A program made the translations under genes and the position numbers. Below, piece by piece: positions 25,750 to 32,997 of a stretch of DNA of 51,382 nucleotides (position 1 is its first letter; each line of letters starts with the position of its first letter). The notes under the pieces were generated by a model that worked only from the letters and a program-made list of their open reading frames with translations, was not told where the DNA came from and ran no database searches. Source of the stretch: a virus. The stretch covers positions 1 through 51,382 of IMG/VR virus record IMGVR_UViG_3300030060_003808. One strand, 5' to 3'.

Positions 25750-26043
25750 TCACCAATTTTTACAAGACCAATATCCAGCTGTAAAAACATCCTTTTTCTT
25801 TTGGACCGAATCGCAATTATGCCTGGCCCTAAAACTTTTTTTACGAGCTGGTTGGCTTTTTTTAATTGTCATTTTTGGATCCCCATATCGAACAATTTTT
25901 ACCTGGTCGCCTTTTTTAGCCAAGACAGCAAATTTTTTGTTCTTGCCTGGAGTCCTTTTTTGTTTGTTGAAACCAGAAAAAGTTTCCCCGCGGTAGGAAA
26001 GCCTACCGCTGGGAGATCTTTTTACATCCTTCGTAGTCGCCAT
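25750..26043 (-). CDS. Small basic protein with His/Cys tail (97 residues)
   Basis: KRSPSGRLSYRGETFSGFNK..., KKGDQVKIVRYGDPKMTIKK and KKSFRARHNCDSV...YWSCKNW. The SFRARHNCD...SCK pattern could bind a metal or nucleic acid and is familiar in phage and algal-virus small proteins (DUF6321-like, from memory). Highly basic. It follows the virion protein at 26043-26444 with a one-base overlap. Confidence 0.55.
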   Translation of the reverse strand: MATTKDVKRSPSGRLSYRGETFSGFNKQKRTPGKNKKFAVLAKKGDQVKIVRYGDPKMTIKKSQPARKKSFRARHNCDSVQKKKDVFTAGYWSCKNW

Positions 26044-26444
26044 TAATAGTTCTTATTAAGAACCAAAATGATTGTGTAAGCATCGCCGCTACTGTGTCCA
26101 ACAGTTGTTAAATCAATGTCTCCAGTTACTCCGCTTCCAGCATTGTTCGGAATACCAGTAAATAAATCATAGTATTCGTCCCCGGTGCTGTCAGCTGGCA
26201 AGTGTACTAAAAGGACATTGGAAGTTGCATCAAATTCTAATTTGACGCTCATACCAAGTGTTACCCAATAGATTCTTGCTACTGAAACAGAGGTGCATGT
26301 TTGCCCGGCACTGTTTGTTGCCAGGGCAGAAACATCTACTTTTTTAACAGCTGATTCACCAGTGCCATCAGAGACATTGGTGAATTTCAGTATGGCAGTC
26401 TTCTCACCATCTTGGATAGTTTGTGAAGTTACTGCATCAGCCAT
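26043..26444 (-). CDS. Beta-rich virion protein (133 residues)
   Basis: Thr/Ser/Val-rich with strands (TAILKFTNVSDGTGESAVKK, VKLEFDATSNVLLVHLP, AYTIILVLNKNY) typical of capsid decoration or tail surface proteins. No catalytic motif. It is followed by the basic protein set and preceded by a lectin-like decoration gene. Function inferred from context. Confidence 0.6.
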   Translation of the reverse strand: MADAVTSQTIQDGEKTAILKFTNVSDGTGESAVKKVDVSALATNSAGQTCTSVSVARIYWVTLGMSVKLEFDATSNVLLVHLPADSTGDEYYDLFTGIPNNAGSGVTGDIDLTTVGHSSGDAYTIILVLNKNY

Positions 26445-26454
26445 AATCTACTCC

Positions 26455-27165
26455 TTACAGCTCTGTAACTGCTGTACGCTCTTTCATGGCTCCAACATAA
26501 TCGACTGTCAAAGTTTTAGCAGCAGCAGCACCATTTTGTATGCCAAATGAAAGAGTCATCTCTTCATTATCTGGAGCATTGGTACTTACTACAGTGCCCG
26601 CCAAAACATTGTTTTGGAAGACATGAAACTTCTGATCTTTAGGATCATAAACAAAACCTACAGTCATAAAAGTATCGTCGGCCAAAGCGTTTGGCAGATC
26701 CAAAGTCGATTGCGTGCTGTCTTTTTCAACGATGAAAGTAACAGTTGTTCCGCCGTCAGACTTCAAAAAGAAAATACCATCTGTCACATCCAAAGGCGTC
26801 GTGTCAGTCAGTTGTAAACCGCCTACGATGTCTGATTGCGTGGCATCACTGGTTTTAAACCTCATGTTGAAAGCCAGCTGCTTTCCAGTTTCGTATTTGA
26901 AACCTTCTTTAACCAGTTGGAAAAAGTCATGGTCATTGTCGCCAGCTGCATTGGTAATGAGTAGTAAACCACCATCGCCATCGGCTAGTGCCTCTGTAGC
27001 AGATCCAGTTCCGTCCTCAGTTGTTGTTATTGTCCAATCGGACGCTAAGTAAGTATCAAAATCATTGAAGTATGAGTGATACTTGTGTGGTGCGGGCATT
27101 TTAATTTTACCTAGTGTTGTATCAGTCCCAACATTGGTAACACCCGAAGTGAAATGTGTAGTCAT
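26455..27165 (-). CDS. Lectin-like jelly-roll virion protein
   Basis: 236 residues from the ATG at 27165, chosen for the strong AAGGAGGG site just upstream (27173-27180) rather than an ATG further up. Beta-sheet pattern (GKQLAFNMRFKTSDATQS, GIFFLKSDGGTTVTFIVEK, TFMTVGFVYDPKDQKFHVF) resembles concanavalin-A-like folds used as capsid decoration or receptor-adhesion proteins in marine phages. An 8-bp imperfect hairpin at about 27189-27209 precedes it, possibly shaping its 5' leader. Confidence 0.6.
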   Translation of the reverse strand: MTTHFTSGVTNVGTDTTLGKIKMPAPHKYHSYFNDFDTYLASDWTITTTEDGTGSATEALADGDGGLLLITNAAGDNDHDFFQLVKEGFKYETGKQLAFNMRFKTSDATQSDIVGGLQLTDTTPLDVTDGIFFLKSDGGTTVTFIVEKDSTQSTLDLPNALADDTFMTVGFVYDPKDQKFHVFQNNVLAGTVVSTNAPDNEEMTLSFGIQNGAAAAKTLTVDYVGAMKERTAVTEL

Positions 27166-27240
27166 AAACAGTCCCTCCTTATAAATAGACCATTGCGAGC
27201 ACCATGCCCGCAACATTTATTCTACTCTTTGATGATACTA

Positions 27241-27750
27241 CTAGGCGGTCTTTTGTGCAACAGAGCTGATTCCGAGTGATTCGAGCTGCTCTATTGTGCT
27301 CTCAGCTGTAGTATGTACGATTCCAATACCACCAGCTCCGGTCCAGGCATCGATGTTTGATTTTCTATCATCGATAAGGACGTGAGATGGCCTGGCATAA
27401 ACCGCCTTGTCTGCGCCTCTTAATGTAGAGGTGACTATCGGCTTTGGATGTATGTATTTGTTTACCCAAATAGTTTTGTCTCTGACAACCACTGGCCTGT
27501 TGATTGAGCCAGAGGCCGTCAAGATCTCCCAATGGATCCCGGTATTCTTCAAATGATTTACCAGGAGCTCCATACCGGGCATTGGAGGTAGAGCTGCAAA
27601 CAATCCTTTGTCGGATAATTCTTTCTTCCTGGAGTCGTAGTCGTCTTTGTTGGTAAACGGGCCGTTGAGAAACATCGGCAGCTCAATACCTTTTTCAAAG
27701 TCGGCTAAGACTCCATCCATATCGACAAATATTTTGTTTATTTCAGTCAT
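27241..27750 (-). CDS. HAD-family 5'-(deoxy)ribonucleotidase
   Basis: 169 residues. FVDMDGVLADFEKG (D10, D12) is motif I of NT5C-type deoxyribonucleotidases; LTASG is motif II and HVLIDDRKSN (D-D) is motif IV. The enzyme would dephosphorylate deoxynucleoside monophosphates in the cytoplasm and so adjust nucleotide pools. It is the last gene of the three-gene cassette from promoter 28506-28534, overlapping the previous stop by one base. Confidence 0.8.
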   Translation of the reverse strand: MTEINKIFVDMDGVLADFEKGIELPMFLNGPFTNKDDYDSRKKELSDKGLFAALPPMPGMELLVNHLKNTGIHWEILTASGSINRPVVVRDKTIWVNKYIHPKPIVTSTLRGADKAVYARPSHVLIDDRKSNIDAWTGAGGIGIVHTTAESTIEQLESLGISSVAQKTA

Positions 27751-28271
27751 TAGATCAACCCATTTTTAACCAGGCATTTGCCATAAACATGGTTGGCATA
27801 GTTGTTGAGCTTGTCTTTGATTTCTTTTTGTTCAGCATCGTGTTTTGCCTGTTCCTCTGGAGTTCTTTGAGGGTTAATTTCACACTCAACCTTTACAAGT
27901 TTCTGACAATGCAAAATTGTTTTAGCCTCGCAAATCTTAGCCCTTTGAGCATCGGTCAACTTGGTAACGTCAACATTTTTTTGAAAATGAGCAAGACTTT
28001 CTTTGGTGGCCCACTGAGGATCTAGTCCAATAGTCTTGATATGTCCATCTTCGTTCTCATAAAGAACCTCTATACCGCTATAAGTGCTTTTTTTCACAGC
28101 GCACCATTTGTCAGTCTTGGGATTCAAAGTCTGGTAACAAAGTCTGTCACCTCTTTTGGTTGTCTCAATCCAATACTTTCTCTTGGTTCTCAGTTTATAT
28201 CCCCAAGGATAATCTTCAACCACAACAGCATTGTCAGCTGCGTCCTTATTGTAAATTATATTATTTATCAT
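27750..28271 (-). CDS. Unrecognised Cys/Trp-rich protein (173 residues)
   Basis: VVEDYPWGYKLRTKRKYWIETT...GDRLCYQTLNPKTDKWCAVK looks like a conserved beta-rich domain in marine phages; the C-terminal half is helical (LTDAQRAKICEAKTILHCQKL). No family can be named with confidence. Middle gene of the three-gene cassette, overlapping both neighbours by one base. Confidence 0.6.
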   Translation of the reverse strand: MINNIIYNKDAADNAVVVEDYPWGYKLRTKRKYWIETTKRGDRLCYQTLNPKTDKWCAVKKSTYSGIEVLYENEDGHIKTIGLDPQWATKESLAHFQKNVDVTKLTDAQRAKICEAKTILHCQKLVKVECEINPQRTPEEQAKHDAEQKEIKDKLNNYANHVYGKCLVKNGLI

Positions 28272-28462
28272 TACGCTACCTCCCTAATTTTTCTAAGTAT
28301 GCCCTCGGCCACTTCCCAATCTTTATCAAGTCTTTCTTCTAAATCGGGGTGATTGTAATCACAAGGTTTCAAGACGGGGCTTCCGTCCCCACAAGCATAG
28401 GCAAGCTCAAGAGCATAGTCTATGAGCTTAACTTCATCTTTTTTCAATTTGACGTTAATCAT
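28271..28462 (-). CDS. Unrecognised small acidic protein (63 residues)
   Basis: A short helical protein (DEVKLIDYALELAYACGDGSP... then LDKDWEVAEGILRKIREV). First gene of the cassette; ATAGGAGAAAAAA precedes the ATG and the promoter at 28506-28534 is 44 bases away. Function unknown; its placement suggests early expression before the surrounding capsid genes. Confidence 0.6.
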   Translation of the reverse strand: MINVKLKKDEVKLIDYALELAYACGDGSPVLKPCDYNHPDLEERLDKDWEVAEGILRKIREVA

Positions 28463-28505
28463 TTTTTTCTCCTATTGGTTTGTTAATAAAATGTCTCACA
28501 AATAT

Positions 28506-28534
28506 ATTATGGAATAATATGCAACTAATTGCAA
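28506..28534 (-). promoter_or_regulatory. Promoter B of the shared promoter family
   Basis: Minus strand: TTGCAA (28529-28534), 17-base spacer, CATAAT (28506-28511). The spacer contains the second half of an AGTTGC direct repeat, as in promoters A and C. TGTGAGAC follows at the expected start region, as in promoter A. It drives 28462 to 27241. Confidence 0.65.
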
Positions 28535-28554
28535 CTAATTATATACATTATTTT
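28530..28554. repeat. 25-base exact repeat upstream of promoters B and C
   Basis: Bases 28530-28554 and 29009-29033 are identical. On the minus strand the repeat covers ATGTATATAATTAGTTGC, i.e. an AT-rich UP-element-like stretch plus the -35. The duplication of the promoter face in two adjacent cassettes suggests that they were inserted or duplicated together, or that a phage regulator binds here. Confidence 0.8.
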
Positions 28555-28571
28555 CATCTTTTTTTTGACGT

Positions 28572-28596
28572 AAAAAAGGGCCCCGAAAGGCCCTTT
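28572..28596 (-). terminator. Intrinsic terminator of the 28614 cassette
   Basis: AAAGGGCC (28575-28582), six-base loop, GGCCCTTT (28589-28596), followed on the minus strand by six U. It lies 18 bases after the stop of the gene at 28614-28940 and directly before promoter B, insulating the two cassettes. Confidence 0.8.
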
Positions 28597-28613
28597 CTTT
28601 TTTGGTGTGCAGC

Positions 28614-28940
28614 TCACTTATGGTTTTCACCATCTGGATTGATTGGTGTCATGCCCATCACAGATGGTCTGTGGGTTACTCTTGACAACCTCAACGGATC
28701 ACCAGGCTTGATCTCATCAATCGGTATGTGCTCCCAAGTATAAGCGCCACCACCATTGTAAATACCAACCAACGTGATTAAAGTTTCCTCATCTGGATCT
28801 TTGCCAAGCCTTTCTGCCATTCCGTTCCATTCGGCAACAGGATCAAATCTTTCGTAAAAGTTTGCACCCTTGCTAACAGTCTTGGTGTAGGTATTGACTT
28901 CATTGTCAGTGTTACAGGTTATATACATCATTCGTTCCAT
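28614..28940 (-). CDS. Single-gene cassette, unrecognised acidic protein (108 residues)
   Basis: No family recognised. Residues are acidic and soluble (VNTYTKTVSKGANFYERFDPV, IPIDEIKPGDPLRLSRVTHRP). It has its own promoter (28985-29013) and terminator (28572-28596), so it is transcribed independently in the middle of the structural genes. Such autonomous units are moron-like. The start follows GGGGG before GATCCC-ATG. Confidence 0.65.
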   Translation of the reverse strand: MERMMYITCNTDNEVNTYTKTVSKGANFYERFDPVAEWNGMAERLGKDPDEETLITLVGIYNGGGAYTWEHIPIDEIKPGDPLRLSRVTHRPSVMGMTPINPDGENHK

Positions 28941-28984
28941 GGGATCCCCCTATATTTATTATTAATTAAAAAGAACATATTTGT

Positions 28985-29013
28985 AATGTATCAAAGTTTG
29001 CAACTATATGCAA
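28985..29013 (-). promoter_or_regulatory. Promoter C of the shared promoter family
   Basis: Minus strand: TTGCAT (29008-29013), 17 bases, TACATT (28985-28990), the same hexamers and spacing as promoter A at 9344-9372. The AGTTGC-N4-AGTTGC repeat overlaps the -35. It drives the single gene at 28614-28940. Confidence 0.65.
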
Positions 29014-29050
29014 CTAATTATATACATTATTTTGCAACTATTTACAGGCC

Positions 29051-29075
29051 AAAAAAAAGGGCCCGTGAGGGCCCT
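29051..29075 (-). terminator. Intrinsic terminator after the major capsid gene
   Basis: AGGGCCC (29058-29064), loop GTGA, GGGCCCT (29069-29075) followed by eight U on the minus strand. It lies 42 bases downstream of the capsid stop, ending a capsid transcript before the independent cassettes. Confidence 0.85.
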
Positions 29076-29116
29076 CTTTTGTAATACTGAGTAATAAAGT
29101 GTATTACGACTTCAAA

Positions 29117-30034
29117 TTATGCACCTTGAGATCCGTAGATTCCTCTCCAATCAGAGAAACCGAAAGAATATCTTTCTCTAGCCTTATATCTAATGTTGCC
29201 AGTTGAAAAGTCTGGTTCCATAGAAGTCTCCATTGGAGATCTTTGGAACATTTTTAGACCTTCGCCCGCTCCATTGACAGAAGTAAGGAGGAAGAAAGCA
29301 TCCGGATCAGAAAGATAATGATTGACTGCGTAGCCACCTGGTAATACTCCAGTGTTTCTAATCGCGTTGATGTCATTATCAGCTGTTCCAGATCTATTCG
29401 CAGAGTTTAAGATTCTGTCTGCAACAAAAACGAGTTGCGGCGGAATAATCATTTTTTCCGCTTGAACAGAAACAGTTAATCCTCTGTCGTCTGTAAAGGT
29501 TGAAATGTCAATTAAAGCATCTTCTAAGGAAGCCTCATTGAGATCCGCCATAGTTGTCGCTCTATTAGCAGCTGTTCCTCCACCGGAAAGTGGGTGAGCA
29601 GTGTTAATGAGTGATACGCCATCGCCTCCAGTAAAACTGGATGAGAAAGCGTTGTTCAACACGTCGGCTCCTTTGGTTTCTTTAGTATTAGCCATAGATT
29701 TGGCCAATGCTTTAACATATCGTTTGCCCAGAGAGTCATAAAGATTGTCTTCGACAGCTTCTTCTGTAAGTGCAAATGCAAGTGCAATCGTATCATGCGT
29801 ATATCTTGCGCTGTAACTTTCAGAAGCGTTGTCAAATACAACACCTTGACCTTCTGATTTAACGGGTGCAGAACCGAATCCTGTTATCAACACCTCTTCT
29901 TCAAATGCTCTACTTGAATCTTCTGTGACGAAAATATCTTCATATTCTCTGTCATAAGAGTCGTAGGACATTCCAAAAAGTGCATTTAGCCCAGGCTCAA
30001 GCTCTTTCGCTAGTTGTGCTCTTGAAATAGCCAT
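29117..30034 (-). CDS. Major capsid protein (HK97-like fold)
   Basis: 305 residues. An N-terminal ELEPGLNALFG...YEDIFVTEDSSRAFEEEV region, a TGGDGVSLINTAHPLSGGGTAAN segment, RGLTVSVQAEKMIIPPQLVF and a C-terminal YKARERYSFGFSDWRGIYG are hallmark patterns of the Mu-gpT-like/HK97 major capsid proteins of marine phages. It forms the shell. A terminator follows, and a decoration-like protein gene precedes it by eleven bases. Confidence 0.85.
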   Translation of the reverse strand: MAISRAQLAKELEPGLNALFGMSYDSYDREYEDIFVTEDSSRAFEEEVLITGFGSAPVKSEGQGVVFDNASESYSARYTHDTIALAFALTEEAVEDNLYDSLGKRYVKALAKSMANTKETKGADVLNNAFSSSFTGGDGVSLINTAHPLSGGGTAANRATTMADLNEASLEDALIDISTFTDDRGLTVSVQAEKMIIPPQLVFVADRILNSANRSGTADNDINAIRNTGVLPGGYAVNHYLSDPDAFFLLTSVNGAGEGLKMFQRSPMETSMEPDFSTGNIRYKARERYSFGFSDWRGIYGSQGA

Positions 30035-30045
30035 TATTTATCTCC

Positions 30046-30633
30046 TTATGCTAAACCAGCACCTTTCTGCCCCATGATGTGGTTTTGAATCACACATAGA
30101 ACATTGGTGTTGCTTGACGCTACGTCGTCGTTATCGGGATCCTGGGAAATGTCAATACATTTGAGCGGTAACGTCGCGGTCGTAGCACCAGTAGTTACAT
30201 CTAGCTCTGCATTGGATCTTCCAGATTTAGTATCGCCAACGGGAGAACCATCCACGATGTCAAAGTTTCCAAACAGATCAGCTACCGGGAAGGTATCGTC
30301 TGCTTGTACTTCAAAGACAACATTAGGATCGTCAATCACGCTTGCAATGATATCCGAAGCAGAAATACTGCCAGGATAATAGTTTTTAAAGACTTGTTCG
30401 CCTGTAGTGGGATCGGTGTATGAAACTCCGTTAAACACTCCGACAATCGGAACAGTACCAGTTGCGGCATGACGTCCTAAAACTCCAGCTGTTAGCTGTG
30501 TTACCAAGTCGCCTTGGTAAATTGGAGTTGTGGCGCCACTAGCAATTCTATATCTGGATTGACCTCCAGAGTAGGGTGCTCCGCCCATTTCACGAACAGG
30601 CTTTAAACCAAAAGCGGCATCTTTATTTGCCAT
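30046..30633 (-). CDS. Head decoration-like protein
   Basis: 195 residues. ANKDAAFGLKPVREMGGAPYSGGQSRYRIASGATTPIYQGD (in parts: GLKPVREMGGAPYSG, RYRIASGATTPIYQGD) is the characteristic opening of a conserved capsid-associated protein encoded immediately upstream of the major capsid gene in marine phages. Beta-rich throughout. Likely decorates or stabilises the capsid. A plausible ribosome-binding site (AGGAG) precedes it. Confidence 0.65.
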   Translation of the reverse strand: MANKDAAFGLKPVREMGGAPYSGGQSRYRIASGATTPIYQGDLVTQLTAGVLGRHAATGTVPIVGVFNGVSYTDPTTGEQVFKNYYPGSISASDIIASVIDDPNVVFEVQADDTFPVADLFGNFDIVDGSPVGDTKSGRSNAELDVTTGATTATLPLKCIDISQDPDNDDVASSNTNVLCVIQNHIMGQKGAGLA

Positions 30634-30657
30634 AAGATTTACTCCTATTTATGTTTG

Positions 30658-31137
30658 TTACTTTTTCCCAAAAGTAACATTGGACTTTCGATTGGAGTCA
30701 TACTTCACATATCTTCCATCTTTTCTGGCATCGTTAAACATATTGTTGTCCAAGGCCTCAGTTCTAAGACGGGTTTGTTCTTCGTAATATTCATTACGTT
30801 CATCTCGAGTCTGTGAAGGTATTTTCGCCAATAATAGTCCTTCGCTATAAATTAAACCAGCATGTCTACCTGTTTCTGCAACGGGGTAAGAATATTCATC
30901 GGGTAAATCAGAACCTCTTACGAGCTCCCAACCTTCACGGATTCTTCTTGCCACATTCGCTTTATCCTCTTGCCCCAGCATGGATTCTCTTATCCAACGA
31001 TATTCGTATCCTTCTGGTGCCGGAGGTGTTTCAAGTTTTCTTACTGGCCTCCAAGGTTGTCTACGAGATGTTTTAGCGTGAGACTCGGACTCACGAGATT
31101 TTCTGGTATGTATCGGTTCATTATTTGATTCAGTCAT
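30658..31137 (-). CDS. Basic capsid-region protein (159 residues)
   Basis: Charged N-terminus (HTRKSRESESHAKTSRRQP), then PAPEGYEYRWIRESMLGQED and WELVRGSDLPDEY, a pattern seen next to scaffold genes in marine phages. It overlaps the scaffold gene by four bases. Function is unknown; a head-assembly factor is the context-based guess. Confidence 0.6.
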   Translation of the reverse strand: MTESNNEPIHTRKSRESESHAKTSRRQPWRPVRKLETPPAPEGYEYRWIRESMLGQEDKANVARRIREGWELVRGSDLPDEYSYPVAETGRHAGLIYSEGLLLAKIPSQTRDERNEYYEEQTRLRTEALDNNMFNDARKDGRYVKYDSNRKSNVTFGKK

Positions 31138-32066
31138 TTTGCCTCCCGGCTTGCTATTTTTTGTTTTTCTTTAGCAACGGATTTCAACCAGGCATCATCT
31201 GTCATGCCATATGGTTTTATCCCACGGAGAGTCTCGACTTCACTTTTTGTGAATGATACGCCGTTCTTTTTGCCTTGTGTTTTTTGCCGACTCCCAACGG
31301 AAGCAGAGGTGACTCTTTGCACAGCGGGCCTTTCCTCTTTCTGTCCGGCATTATCGGATCTAAGATCCGGATAAACTTTATAAATTCTTGTATTTAACTC
31401 ACTATAATACTCTTCGGAGTCTGGTTCAAATCCTTCATTAACTAAATTCACATGAGTAAAGTAAGCATATTGTGTTGGCTCTGGATCTTTTCCATACCAA
31501 TTATTTTGTGACTGCCAATCCAATGCTTCATTTGTTGGCTTAACCTCTTGTTGAGTTTGTTGCTGATTTGGTTGTTGAGATTGCTGTACGTTTTGCGGAT
31601 ATTGAGTATATTGCGCTTGCTGCTGAGATTGTTCTTGATTTTGTTTTGCAATACGAATTTTCTCTTTTTGTATAGAAACCTCGTTTTTCAAACTATCGGC
31701 TTTCGACATTAAATCAGCATCGCCAGCTGTATGTGCTCTTTTGTAGAGCTCATTTGCCTCTCTTTCTTTAACCTCAACATTTTCTTCTTCTTTTGCTAAA
31801 AGATTTTGTTGTGCTTGGAGAGCATGTTGATAGTAAGTTTGCACTTCTGACTCTCTTTGTTGGAGGGCCGTTTCTAATTGCTGTGCTCTTTCTTCGGTTG
31901 CTCTATTTCTAGCGTTTAATTTATTAATTCGTTTAGAAACACCTTTTGTATATTGTTCTAACTCATCATCGGTCGATGCTTCGGCTGGCGCCTCATTGTC
32001 AGTCACTTCTACCTCGATGTCCTCAACCTCTGGTTGCTGGACTTCTTTTACTTCATTCTCTGTCAT
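31134..32066 (-). CDS. Capsid scaffolding protein
   Basis: 310 residues. Acidic N-terminus, a long coiled-coil (about 50-150, ATEERAQQLETALQQRESE) and a Gln-rich linker (about 145-170), followed by a short basic C-terminus. This acidic, helical, Gln-rich composition next to the capsid gene is typical of internal scaffold proteins that direct procapsid assembly and leave before DNA filling. It overlaps the GroES-like gene by four bases. Confidence 0.7.
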   Translation of the reverse strand: MTENEVKEVQQPEVEDIEVEVTDNEAPAEASTDDELEQYTKGVSKRINKLNARNRATEERAQQLETALQQRESEVQTYYQHALQAQQNLLAKEEENVEVKEREANELYKRAHTAGDADLMSKADSLKNEVSIQKEKIRIAKQNQEQSQQQAQYTQYPQNVQQSQQPNQQQTQQEVKPTNEALDWQSQNNWYGKDPEPTQYAYFTHVNLVNEGFEPDSEEYYSELNTRIYKVYPDLRSDNAGQKEERPAVQRVTSASVGSRQKTQGKKNGVSFTKSEVETLRGIKPYGMTDDAWLKSVAKEKQKIASREAK

Positions 32067-32503
32067 AAGCTCACTATATCATCTGGATTAAGAATTGTGG
32101 CTATTACTTCATCATCATTGATGATTCGTACCTCTGCACCATCCTCAAGTTTAAATCTCGAACCAGAGTAGCGTCCGATTAAAACCCATTGTTTTTCTTC
32201 ACACCAAGGCTTGTCTCCAAACCTGGATTCATCGTTGTAACATTGCGGCCCCATTTTTACCACATAAGCAACAACTGTTGCCAATGCTTCACGATCGACT
32301 GTTTCCTTTGCAAGCACAATCCCGCCTTTTGTTTTTACTTTACCAGCATAAGGCAATACCAACATACGCCAACCTGTGGGTTGTGGCATCCTTTCTAATA
32401 TTGAGGAATCCAGCTTTTCTGGATCTAAAACTAAGTCTGTTGGATCAACATAAGCCTCTGCTACCTTTTTTGCCATAATGTTGTTTTCTGCTGCTTCCGA
32501 CAT
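32063..32503 (-). CDS. GroES-like co-chaperonin
   Basis: 146 residues. RMPQPTGWRMLVLPY, KTKGGIVLAKETVDRE (mobile-loop-like, compare GGIVLPD in GroES), VVAYVVKMGPQCYND and GAEVRIINDDEVIATI fit the Cpn10 beta-barrel order: N-terminal barrel, mobile loop, roof and C-terminal strand. Phage versions such as T4 gp31 help GroEL fold capsid proteins. Here it is encoded directly upstream of the scaffold, matching that role. An N-terminal extension of about 30 residues is unusual for GroES itself. Confidence 0.75.
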   Translation of the reverse strand: MSEAAENNIMAKKVAEAYVDPTDLVLDPEKLDSSILERMPQPTGWRMLVLPYAGKVKTKGGIVLAKETVDREALATVVAYVVKMGPQCYNDESRFGDKPWCEEKQWVLIGRYSGSRFKLEDGAEVRIINDDEVIATILNPDDIVSL

Positions 32504-32685
32504 TATATATCCTTTCCTATGTCACTAATTTCGTTTGCAATATAGTATAAAGCAGAAAGCTCTCCTTGCAAATATTTATAATGTTCCATATCTTTTAGAC
32601 TACCCGACATGAGAGTTTCTTGTATCTGTTCCTCTCTGCGCTCGATTAGTCTTTTAACCTTATCGATTAAAGAAATATCATCCAT
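32503..32685 (-). CDS. Small helical protein (60 residues)
   Basis: DKVKRLIERREEQIQETLMSG then MEHYKYLQGELSALYYIANEI: a helical hairpin. This short protein family is common between portal and scaffold genes of marine phages; function unknown. It overlaps the GroES-like gene by one base, and its start lies next to the stop of the basic protein upstream. Confidence 0.6.
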   Translation of the reverse strand: MDDISLIDKVKRLIERREEQIQETLMSGSLKDMEHYKYLQGELSALYYIANEISDIGKDI

Positions 32686-32997
32686 TTATTTTGATTTTTT
32701 TGGTCTACCTTTTTTCTTAGCAGCTGGTTTTTTCTTAGCAGCCGTTGCTTTTTTCTTAACTGGTGCTTTTTTCTTAGCCGCAGCTTTTTTAGGAGCTGGT
32801 TTTTCAACCACTTCCTCTTCAACAGGCAATCCAGCTTCAATTCTAGCCATTTTATTGGCTATCCGATCAAGATTTGCCTGGTGTTTTTTCTCCTCTGCAT
32901 CTTGAGCAGCTTTGAGTTCTTCGGCTTCTTTAATCCTTTCAGCTTCTTTTTCAGCTTTAAGATTTTTAACCGCTTCTAATTTGTACGATGTTGTCAT
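32686..32997 (-). CDS. Histone-H1-like Lys/Ala/Pro tail protein
   Basis: 103 residues. The first 55 are a charged coiled-coil (LKAEKEAERIKEAEELKAAQ), then a tail of about 45 residues built from APKKAAAKKKAPVKKKATAA-type repeats ending KKKGRPKKSK with a GRPKK AT-hook-like end. Composition matches the C-terminal tail of H1 or bacterial HU-fusion proteins and implies non-specific DNA or RNA binding. It overlaps the portal gene by four bases. Role in packaging or DNA condensation is inference. Confidence 0.65.
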   Translation of the reverse strand: MTTSYKLEAVKNLKAEKEAERIKEAEELKAAQDAEEKKHQANLDRIANKMARIEAGLPVEEEVVEKPAPKKAAAKKKAPVKKKATAAKKKPAAKKKGRPKKSK

